Assembly (NCBI GenBank): GCA_029255685.2
Contig: CM055313.2
Location: 53,049,579 to 53,113,578 of the forward strand
Reading direction: 5' to 3'
DNA length: 64,000 nt
DNA from: Silene conica
Lineage: Eukaryota; Streptophyta; Magnoliopsida; Caryophyllales; Caryophyllaceae
Both the position numbers and the translations under genes were made by a program. The notes beneath the pieces were generated by a model that worked only from the letters and a program-made list of their open reading frames with translations, did no database searches and had not been told where the DNA came from. Numbering within the stretch: the first letter of the stretch is position 1; each line of letters begins with the position of its first letter. Of the stretch, positions 55,793 through 64,000 are shown in pieces.

Positions 55793-56791
55793 TGTGGGGA
55801 ATAAAGCATGTATTCACCCTAAACTTGCAGGATTATAATGAAAAATACAGTTGTGTTTATAGTCATAAGATTAAAAAGGATAAGAAAAAGAATTCAACCT
55901 TTGGTCCTTTGTGCTTATGGCCTAAGAACAGGAATTAATGCAAATTCCCTCTTATAACTTGCACCCAAGACTTAGTTTGAGACGTGGCCGCGTGTGCTAG
56001 AAATCCTCTCCAATTGCCTTGCAATATAGGGAGAGCCCCTGAGGTTTTAGATGTGAGATCTGAGGTTTTGGGAGAAGAATGCTCTCAAACCCTAATTTTA
56101 CCTTGAGATTTATTAAACAGTGCAACAAGAGTCATTGATATAAGGAGAAGGACTCTCCTTATATACTACACTTGGCCGGCCGAAATTGATGTCGGGTAGG
56201 AGTGGGCTTTCCACTCTTACCTTATTCCAATGCGTGATTCGACCCAATTAGCTTTAAGTTGTTCGCGGGTTTTATTTATAAATCGTAACATGTTATCAGA
56301 TATTAATACAGTCGATATATTAATAATGGTCTGACAAAATACGATATTGTATAATTATCCAAATTAATATAACTGTTTATATTAATACGCGAATACAATA
56401 TTTAATTAAATATAACCGTTTATATTTAATTTACGAATTAATCATGTAATTCGTATTAGCTAAAATTATTTAATCCGTATTAAATAATAATCTCAACATC
56501 TTATTGACTAATTTAATAGTCAATACCTCTGACTAACCGTTTAGTCATATCCGGCAAAATGTGACTGTATTTTCATACCTTCACATCTCTCAAACGTGTC
56601 CTATAGGTGTGACGTATAGGGACCAGTTGACCACCGCCATCCGTATGACAATAACGTCAAACTTATCTAGCAAGCCAACCGTTATTGATAAACGTGGATC
56701 AACTGGTAATAATACAGAAGTATGCCCTTGTGATCCTTAAAGAGATTTAATAAGTCATTGTACTTAATTGTCAAGGACACCAGCCCCAACA
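55793..56791 (-). repeat. Element E, 5' LTR
   Basis: 999 bp, the partner of 48409-49407. The only difference noticed is CCTCTTATAAC here against CCTCCTATAAC in the other LTR. Confidence 0.95.
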
Positions 56792-57600
56792 GAAACCACC
56801 AGTCTTGTCCTGCCACTGAGGACATATCACACTGGGCACTGAGTGTAGCCCCAAAAAGCTGAGAAGCAACCTAAAAGATAGACCTGCATAAGCAATAAAG
56901 GACGCATTAACCAGCTGAAAGAGCTTCTAGTCGATATCTTAAGATCTCAATTAGGTAACAACAACCCGAAAGTTCAGATTGGATAGTCAAGTAACCAGCT
57001 TTTCACATAGGCGTTTACAGCTAAATTCATTTTATTTTACTGTTAGTGACAGTGGACCAAGTGAAACCAGCAGCGACAAAGCGAACATCGCAAATAGCAT
57101 GTACAAAAAACTCTCTAATTAGTGGCAAACCCTAGTCACTTAATTAATCTCAGCTTCGTTCTCCTAACTGGCGACGTTAAGCCAATAAAAACACCATGAC
57201 AAACTGCTTCAAAGGCAGATCAACCGATCGACTCTTATTATATATCTATCCTTTTCTTCATCGACCTGCACAGATGTTTATATTGCTTTCTCTGTTGCGT
57301 CTATTTTAGCTCGCCTACATCCTAGTCTATTCTCGGGCGAAAAGGAACTACAAAAGATTAGTTATAACTTTCTAGTTTACTAAGCCAAACAAACGAAAAT
57401 ATTAAGAGATCGAAGAGCCGCTCCTTCAACCTTACTTAATAAGACTTATAGGTATAGATTGGAGTGTTTTTCTCTATATTAGATAGATTTTCGGACTAAG
57501 GAATTAGTTATTATCTAGTCTTACCTTGAGCAAGTTAATTCCTATACGCTACAAATGAATCGAATGGGAAAAAGTCAAGAGCGAGGGAACACGAACGTTT
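56792..57600. other. Low-copy sequence between elements E and F
   Basis: 56792-56870 is the larger part of the exon-like segment split by element E, and 57041-57100 (minus) its possible upstream exon. In the remaining 500 bp I see no gene. It is the only non-LTR sequence between two oppositely oriented copies of one Copia family. Confidence 0.5.
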
Positions 57601-58673
57601 TGTTGGAGATTGTGTCCTCCACATGTAGTGTGATAACGTCATTGCACATACCCTTGTACGGACAAGTGGGAGATTGTTGGGACTGGTGTCCTTGACAATT
57701 AAGTACAATGACTTATTAAATCTCTTTAAGGATCACAAGGGCATACTTTTGTATTATTACCAGTTGATCCACGTTTATCAATAACGGTTGGCTTGCTAGA
57801 TAAGTTTGACGTTATTGTCATACGGATGGCGGTGATCAACTGGTCCCTATACGTCACACCTATAGGACACGTTTGAGAGATGTGAAGGTATGAAAATACA
57901 ATCACATTTATGCCGGATATGACTAAACAGTTAGTCAGAGGTATTGACTATTAAATTAGTCAATAAGATGTTGAGATTATTATTTAATACGGATTAAATA
58001 ATTTTAGCTAATACGGATTACATGATTAATTCGTAAATTAAATATAAACAGTTATATTTAATTAAATATTGTATTTGCAAATTAATATAAACAGTTATAT
58101 TAATTTAGGTAATTATACAATATCGTATTTTATCAGACCGTTATTAATATATCGACTATATTAATATCTGATAACATGTTACGATTTATAATTAAATCCC
58201 GCAAATAATATTTAGCAAATCGGGTCGAATCACTCAAAGGAATAAGGTAAGAGTGGGAAAAGCCCACCCTCACCTCCAGTCCATTCGGCCGACCCAACTG
58301 CTACATAAGGAGAGTCTTTCTCCTTATGTCAGTGACTGGTTATCTCAAAAATCTCAAAAATCTCAAGAATTAGGGTTTTGAGAATATTCCTTTCCCAAAA
58401 CTCAGATCTCACATCTAAAACCTCACAAAAGCTCTCCCCATATTGCAAGGCAATTGGAGGGTATTTTCTAGCACACGCGGCATCGTCTCAATCTAAGTCT
58501 TGGGTGCAAGTTATAGGAGGGAATTTATCTTAATTCCTGTTCTTAGGCCATAAGCACAAAGGACCAAAGGTTGACTTCTTTTCATGTTTTGTTTTTCTTA
58601 TGACTATAATCTCAACTGTAATTTTCATTATAATCCTGCAAGTTTAGGGAGAATACATGCTATATTCCCCACA
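57601..58673 (+). repeat. Element F, 5' LTR (long form, 1073 bp)
   Basis: It begins TGTTGGAGATTG at the junction with non-element DNA. From 57675 on (TGTTGGGACTGG) it matches the 999-bp LTR of E; the extra 74 bp at the front match the internal 49408-49481 of E. Confidence 0.85.
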
Positions 58674-58675
58674 AG

Positions 58676-58687
58676 TGGTATCAGAGA
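58676..58687 (+). promoter_or_regulatory. Element F primer binding site
   Basis: TGGTATCAGAGA, two bases after the LTR, the iMet-type site with the last base changed. Confidence 0.88.
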
Positions 58688-60547
58688 CAGGTTATGAAAA
58701 TTTTACTTTTGTGATTTTCGTAAGTTTTGAAAACCTGGAAAATCGTTTTCTGTCGCGGTGTCGGTCGACCGACCTCCTGTCACGGTCGGTCGACCACTTT
58801 CTGGCGTTGTCGGTCGATCGACCTCCTGTCATGGTCGGTCGACCACCTCCTGTGAATTTTCTGTTTTTTTTTTAAAAACAGTTTCCTTTGTGAGTTTTCG
58901 ATCTTGTTTTTCGATTCCTGTTTACATATTGTTAATTAATCGATATTCTTGACAATATGTGAACCCTTGTTGATGTTAATTTTGATTTACTTGTTTTAAT
59001 CAAAGTTTAAAAGGTAAAAACTTGTTTCGATTTCAAAAGTGCAGCGTTTTGCGTTTTCTGAAATTCGTTTTTACTGTGTTCTGGTCGGTCGACCTAATTA
59101 ATAGGTCGGTCGACCGATTCCTCTGTTGCAGAATTTTTCGTTTTTTTTGGCTGATGGTCGGTCGACCACAAGGACTGGTCGGTCGACCAGCCCCCCTGTA
59201 ACAGACTCGTTTTTTTTTTTTTTTATTTTCGAAAATAACTTGCTTCTTATTTTCACATGGCTTAAAATAATATACTATATACAGAAATAGTATATTATTT
59301 AGTGAAACGGTTCACCCTCGTTTGATACATATTGTTTTAAAACGGTTTAAAATAATGGATTATATGTTTATTAAAATTGGTGATTAAAACGGTATAGTCA
59401 CTTAATTTTAATCCTAAAAGGTGGTTTGGTATAAATTTATCATAATAACAGTATTATGTCATGTATAAATTTGTTTTAGTTGATGCATTTTATTTATCGT
59501 CTTGTGAATGCCTTGAATGCTTTCAATAACGTATTTATTTTTTTGCAAACGGTTGTAACTTAGTGTGGCCTTAGAAGATTGTGTCACCGTAATGATGGGA
59601 CACGATCTTGCTTGTAATTTTGAGATCTTGAATCTCCGTTTTGGGTTTTTGCCATGTAATTACTTTTGTATTTAAATTAGAATGTATCTAGGACTACTTT
59701 TGTAATTTAAATTAGTAATTTTGTGAAGACCAAAGACAAGACGGAGGCCGGATGCTCACTCCCGCTGCAAGGACCAAGATGGAACATCAAGACAAGCTTC
59801 TAGGGTCCAACAGTGGATTCCAAGTTGTTTTATGTTTATTTTGGTAGGATAGGCCACACTAGGACTTTTATTTACGTTTATTGCATTTATCTTTACGCTT
59901 TCATCGATAATAGCTTGCATCATATTCCGCCTAAAAACCAAACCACCTATATCATGCCTGAAAACTGACTCATGTAGAGGTTACGCGTTAGTTTTCTGTG
60001 ACAATACAGATGTCACATGTCAATTGCAAAGCCATCACTTTATTTAATTCATTCACGCAAATGCTAGTTTTTAGTTCACTTAAATATGGATAAATAAAAG
60101 TTGATGGGGTCTTCCTCGTATAACCAAAAATTGAGATTAGTCTTTATAAATCAGCCTCCCATGAATCCCTTCTTCGTCGGTAGGCATAATATGACCCCTT
60201 CTACGTCGGGTAAGTGGGAACAGATGATTTATTTTATCTCAACATCATGGTCACTCGATAATATTCCAGTGACTGAGATGGACTAATAGATAGATATACG
60301 GAAATCTATCGACCAAGAGTTCCAACGATTGGAATTAGCCAAACTGTGGGCTTATCAATATACGGAAATTGAGTCTTGGGATCATTTATATAATTCTTGA
60401 GGGAGATCAATTATATAAATGCATGAGTCTACGAGTTTAAATTCAATTTAATATAGACTTAAATCACAACAATAAGTTGCTTATATGGTTTTGTTTTATC
60501 TTCTTTCAGTGTAGAACACGTTCATTAAAAACTGCTGTAAAACTAAA
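58688..60547 (+). other. Element F 5' leader
   Basis: About 1.9 kb without coding motifs. Holds the palindrome pairs at 58761-59188 and, near 60165-60210, the phrase CCTTCTTCGTCGGTAGG followed by CCCTTCTACGTCGGGTAAG. A 3' splice-like TTTTATCTTCTTTCAG at about 60496-60510 stands about 37 bp before the gag ATG. Confidence 0.75.
58761..59188 (+). repeat. Four pairs of GGTCGGTCGACC-type palindromes
   Basis: Copies end at 58770, 58795, 58819 (GATC variant), 58844, 59094, 59115, 59167 and 59188. Pair spacings are 25, 25, 21 and 21. Confidence 0.88.
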
Positions 60548-63500
60548 ATGGCTGGTGAAGACCCAATGCCAAGTGCCAAGCTAGCACGTGAATCCTGGCT
60601 AAAAGCCTTCATGGACTCCATGAATCAGTCAACTACACTGAGGAATGATGGGTCAAACTTCTCTGACTGGGAGGCAGCACTACGGAATGCTGCCATTGCT
60701 GACGGAAAGCTCAAGTTCTTAACTGAGCCCATTCCGCCACACCCAGGAACTGGAGCTAGAGCCAACGAAATTCGCGCTCATAGCGATTTCGTTATGGAAG
60801 CGGGTGCGATAAAGAACGTACTCATCTATGCAATGGAATCCAATTTGCAAAGACGCTTCATAACCCATGGTGCTAACAAGATTTTCACCACGCTCACTAA
60901 CGAATTCTCCAAGGCTCCGAGAATCGTTTCTTATGAGCATACCTGTCGCTTCTTTGAGGCGAAACTCCAGAAGGGCCAAGCTGTTAGCCCACACATTCTC
61001 AACATGATTGAGAATATCGAGAAACTGGAGTCCCTAAACTGCAAGATCAGTGAGAACATCATCGTTGATCGCATGCTTCATTCACTTCATGATGGGTTCG
61101 CCCTCTTTAGGGCCAACTACTACATGAACGACATGAAGAAGACTCCCCATGAACTCCATTCCCTTCTCGTACAGACTGAGAAGGATCTTAAGTTGAGTGG
61201 GAGTCTAAAGCAGGATGTTCTTGTGATCTCCAGCAAGGGTAAAGGTAAGGGTAAGGCTAAAGCTCAGGGCGACCTAGCAGTAGGTAAGCCCAGGTTCAAG
61301 AAACCAGGATTTGCAAAGAGTGGGCCAGGTGAGTCGAGCAACTCACAGGGCAAGACAAAGAGCAAGGATACAAGCATGGAATGTCACCATTGCCACAAGA
61401 CTGGGCATTGGAGGCGCTCATGCCCCGTGTATCGCGAGGACATAAAGGCAGGCCGCGTTACCCCTGTTGGTATGTCTTCTTCTTCTTTTATTCACATGAT
61501 TGAGATTAACCACGCAAGTTGCGGAACTTGGGTACTTGATACTGGTTGTGGTTCTCATCTATGTAATCATGTGCAGGGCCTCCGAAACCAAGAACCCCTA
61601 ACCAAGGGTGAGGTGGACCTGCGTGTCGGGAATGGAGCACGTGTGGCTGCAGTCTCGAAGGGGACATACGTAATCCAGCTTCCAAGTGGATTCGAGTTAT
61701 TTTTATATAACTGTTATTATGTTCCTAGTTTATCCAAAAACATTATTTCAGTTTCTGCACTTGACAAACTCGGATTTTCATTTGTAATAGAGAATAATAG
61801 CTGTATTTTCTCCTTACACAATATGATTTATGGCAAGGCAGTTTCCATGAATGGAATTTATGTTTTAGATCAAACTACCGAGATATTACATGTGAATAAT
61901 AAAAGAATAAAGGTAGGTGACAAAGATCAAACTTACCTATGGCATTGTCGTATGGGACACATAAATGAGAAGCGCGTAAAACAGCTCATACAGAATGGAG
62001 CTATATCGCCCTTTGACTTCGAGTCATATGGCACGTGTGAATCATGTCTCATCGGCAAAATGACTCGTATTTCCTTCAAAGGTGTTGGAATGCGCGCTGC
62101 CGACCTATTAGGACTCATACATACAGACGTATGTGGCCCTATGTCGATCAACGCACGAGAAGGCTATAGGTATTTCATCACTTTCACGGATGATTTGAGT
62201 AGATATGGCTATGTCTACTTGATGAAGCATAAAAGTGAATCTTTTGACAAGTTCAAAGAATACCAGAATCGGGTACAGAACCAGCTGGGTAGAAAGATTA
62301 AAGCACTACGTTCGGATCGTGGTGGTGAGTATCTTTCACACGAGTTTGATCAACACCTAAAAGACTGTGGGATCGTGCTACAGTTGACTCCACCTGGAAC
62401 ACCACAATTAAATGGTGTGTCCGAACGGAGAAATCGAACTTTACTTGATATGGTTCGATCCATGATGAGTCACACCGTTGTGCCTGATTCATTATGGGGC
62501 TATGCTCTTTTGTCAGCCGCTCTAATACTTAACCGAAGTCCGTCTAAAGCTGTTGACAAGACTCCATTCGAGCTATGGAAGGGAACGGTCCCTAACTTGT
62601 CCTTTATTCGGGTTTGGGGCTGCGAGGCTTATGTCAAGTGGAGACACGAGGATAAGCTCGGCCCGCGATCGGTCAAGACATACTTTATAGGCTATCCAAA
62701 GGGAACGTTTGGTCATTACTTCTACTCGCCTACCGAACAACGTGTTTTTGTTGCGGCTAGTGCGACGTTCTTAGAGAAAGAATTTCTCGAGAACAAGTCG
62801 AGTAATAGAACCTTCGAGTTATCGGAGGTTCAAGAACCAACTACCGAGCAACCATTGGAGGAAACAGTACCTCCAACCGAGGCTGCGGTAGATATCCCTG
62901 AGGAACCTAGGAGGTCAGGAAGAGTCTCTATTCCACCGGACAGATACATTGGTATGGTCGAGGAACACGATACAGATGACGTCTTACTCCTAGAGGGTAA
63001 TGAACCCACAACCTATAAAGGTGCCATGACTAGTTCTGACTCAAAGCTATGGCTAGAAGCCATGCAATCCGAGATGGACTCCATGTATGAGAACAACGTG
63101 TGGGATCTTGTGGACCTACCTGCAAAGGTACGTCCCCTTCAATGCAAATGGCTTTACAAGATAAAGCATGCCGTGGAAGGACAACAAGATATCCATAAGG
63201 CTAGACTAGTTGCTAAAGGTTTCACCCAAGTGCCAGGCTTGCACTACGATGAGATCTTTGCACCCGTAGTCATGCTACGTTCCATTCGGATTATCTTAGC
63301 GATCGCTGCATTTCATGACTATGAAATATGGCAAATGGACGTTAAAACCGCCTTCTTAAACGGTTATTTGGAGGAAGAGTTGTACATGGTACAACCCGAG
63401 GGTTTTATCGATCCAGCACATCCTAAGAAAGTTTGCAAGCTTAAGCGTTCCATCTATGGACTTAAGCAAGCATCGCGGAGTTGGAATCATCGCTTCGACC

Positions 63501-64000
63501 AAGTGATAAAGGAGAATGGGTTCATTCGATCAGTCGAGGAACCATGTCTCTATATCAAGTCGAGTGGGAGTAAAATTGTATTCCTAGTACTGTATGTCGA
63601 CGACATACTCTTGATTGGGAATGACATACCTCTCTTATCTTCGGTTAAAGCATGGCTGAAAAACCATTTCCAGATGAAAGATCTGGGAGAGGCACAAAGA
63701 ATTTTGGGCATCCGTATCTACAGGGATAGATCACGACGGATGTTGTCTCTCAGTCAGGAATCTTATATAGAGAAGATTCTGGAGAGATTCAGTATGACGA
63801 ACTCCAAGAAGGGGTTCCTTCCTATGACTCCCGGGCTTCACTTGAGCAAAACTCAAGAAGCTAAGTCAGTGGAAGAGAAAGAGCGCATGAGTCGGATTCC
63901 TTATGCTTCGGCAATAGGATCGATCATGTATGCCATGATATGCACACGTCCTGACGTTGCATATGCATTGAGTATGACAAGTCGATTCCAAGCTCATCCA
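60548..64000 (+). CDS. gag-pol: Element F Gag-Pol polyprotein, partial (runs off window)
   Basis: From ATG at 60548 I read 1151 codons without a stop to the last base. Gag (SWLKAFMDSMNQS, FSKAPRIVSYEH), the CCHC knuckle (CHHCHKTGHWRRSC), protease WVLDTGCGSHLC, integrase (HTDVCGP, RSDRGGEYL, NGVSERRNRT), RVT_2 (ARLVAKGFTQVPG, MDVKTAFLNGYLEEELY, YVDDILLIGND) are in order. The window ends at RFQAHP, before RNase H. Against element E there are no gaps over this length, only substitutions (for example HSDRGG to RSDRGG beside an integrase Asp, LAKLGF to LDKLGF). All catalytic residues visible here are kept. Confidence 0.95.
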   Translation, partial: MAGEDPMPSAKLARESWLKAFMDSMNQSTTLRNDGSNFSDWEAALRNAAIADGKLKFLTEPIPPHPGTGARANEIRAHSDFVMEAGAIKNVLIYAMESNLQRRFITHGANKIFTTLTNEFSKAPRIVSYEHTCRFFEAKLQKGQAVSPHILNMIENIEKLESLNCKISENIIVDRMLHSLHDGFALFRANYYMNDMKKTPHELHSLLVQTEKDLKLSGSLKQDVLVISSKGKGKGKAKAQGDLAVGKPRFKKPGFAKSGPGESSNSQGKTKSKDTSMECHHCHKTGHWRRSCPVYREDIKAGRVTPVGMSSSSFIHMIEINHASCGTWVLDTGCGSHLCNHVQGLRNQEPLTKGEVDLRVGNGARVAAVSKGTYVIQLPSGFELFLYNCYYVPSLSKNIISVSALDKLGFSFVIENNSCIFSLHNMIYGKAVSMNGIYVLDQTTEILHVNNKRIKVGDKDQTYLWHCRMGHINEKRVKQLIQNGAISPFDFESYGTCESCLIGKMTRISFKGVGMRAADLLGLIHTDVCGPMSINAREGYRYFITFTDDLSRYGYVYLMKHKSESFDKFKEYQNRVQNQLGRKIKALRSDRGGEYLSHEFDQHLKDCGIVLQLTPPGTPQLNGVSERRNRTLLDMVRSMMSHTVVPDSLWGYALLSAALILNRSPSKAVDKTPFELWKGTVPNLSFIRVWGCEAYVKWRHEDKLGPRSVKTYFIGYPKGTFGHYFYSPTEQRVFVAASATFLEKEFLENKSSNRTFELSEVQEPTTEQPLEETVPPTEAAVDIPEEPRRSGRVSIPPDRYIGMVEEHDTDDVLLLEGNEPTTYKGAMTSSDSKLWLEAMQSEMDSMYENNVWDLVDLPAKVRPLQCKWLYKIKHAVEGQQDIHKARLVAKGFTQVPGLHYDEIFAPVVMLRSIRIILAIAAFHDYEIWQMDVKTAFLNGYLEEELYMVQPEGFIDPAHPKKVCKLKRSIYGLKQASRSWNHRFDQVIKENGFIRSVEEPCLYIKSSGSKIVFLVLYVDDILLIGNDIPLLSSVKAWLKNHFQMKDLGEAQRILGIRIYRDRSRRMLSLSQESYIEKILERFSMTNSKKGFLPMTPGLHLSKTQEAKSVEEKERMSRIPYASAIGSIMYAMICTRPDVAYALSMTSRFQAHP

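Larger units (their letters stand above)
48409..56791 (-). mobile_element. Element E: young Copia LTR retrotransposon, minus strand
   Basis: Two LTRs of 999 bp (48409-49407 and 55793-56791), target duplication GAAAC (48404-48408 and 56792-56796), iMet-type primer site, and a single gag-pol ORF of 1232 codons in Copia order (gag, protease, integrase, RT, RNase H). I saw one difference between the two LTRs, so the insertion is very recent. The lineage is probably Angela/BARE-like, judging by integrase text such as HTDVCGPMS and RNRTLLDMVRSMM; that placement is inference. The C-terminal part of RNase H is deleted, so the element is not autonomous as it stands. Confidence 0.96.
57601..64000 (+). 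mobile_element. Element F: Copia LTR retrotransposon, same family as E, cut by the window end
   Basis: 5' LTR, primer site, palindrome-bearing leader and an uninterrupted gag-pol frame, all homologous to element E and in the opposite orientation. The 3' LTR and target duplication lie outside the window. The expected left duplication is the CGTTT before 57601. Substitutions against E are scattered and conservative. This may be an autonomous partner for E and C, if its RNase H is complete beyond 64000. Confidence 0.94.

Noticed and set aside
13346..57600. Helitron termini for the proposed capturing element
   Set aside because: I searched by eye for a 3' CTRR preceded by a hairpin and a matching 5' TC end but found no pair I could defend, so no Helitron feature is annotated.
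1..64000. tRNA and rRNA genes
   Set aside because: The tRNA-like words found are primer binding sites (TGGTATCAGAGC) or SINE box-B-like text. No cloverleaf or rRNA sequence was recognised.

Overview
This window is nuclear DNA of a flowering plant, probably a eudicot. The evidence is nested LTR retrotransposons with tRNA-iMet primer sites, plant SINE, LINE and MITE remnants, and single exons recognisable from plant genes (a V-ATPase a subunit, an aconitase, a receptor-like cytoplasmic kinase, an F-box protein, a thiamine-phosphate synthase and a MAK/MHK-type kinase). I cannot name the species. No complete, unbroken host gene is proven. All long reading frames belong to transposable elements.

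Layout. 0-3.6 kb: a 5'-truncated LINE tail (603-908, minus) and a decayed Copia pol (about 1362-3560, plus). 3.6-14.2 kb: low-copy-looking DNA with a broken kinase (3801-4228, plus), a SINE, small MITEs, several exon-like segments on the minus strand including a possible multi-exon gene (6901-9603), and a kinase exon beside an aconitase exon (13346-14011, minus). Element B, 14204-23372: a LARD-like element with 2.9 kb LTRs and no coding interior. 23.4-25.1 kb: F-box pseudogene and exon-like segments. Element C, 25130-34433: a Copia-type element with gag but no pol, inserted in the tail of a SINE. 34.4-37.3 kb: thiamine-phosphate synthase exon, a second LINE/retroposon tail, V-ATPase exon. Element D, 37289-47297: a Ty3/Gypsy Tekay-like chromovirus with broken gag-pol. 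47.3-48.4 kb: exon-like segment. Element E, 48409-56791 (minus): a very young Copia element with a 1232-codon gag-pol ORF that lacks the end of RNase H. 56.8-57.6 kb: short low-copy piece. Element F, 57601 to the window end (plus): a second copy of the E family, its gag-pol frame open to the last base.

Elements B, C, D and E each have a perfect 5-bp target duplication (GAATG, CAACA, GGTAT, GAAAC). They can therefore be removed on paper to restore about 17 kb of older sequence. That older sequence holds single exons from at least six unrelated genes, mostly on the minus strand. This looks like a gene-capturing transposon (Helitron or Pack-type) or a decayed gene cluster later bombarded by LTR elements.

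The most unusual signals are: an array of about 13 stem-loops in each LTR of element B, nearly all sharing a GGTTAT loop while stems differ but stay paired; a duplicated polypurine tract in the E/F family that explains two LTR lengths differing by exactly 74 bp; and paired GGTCGACC palindromes at a fixed 21-bp spacing in the leader of the E/F family. I read everything by eye; no alignment or database search was run.
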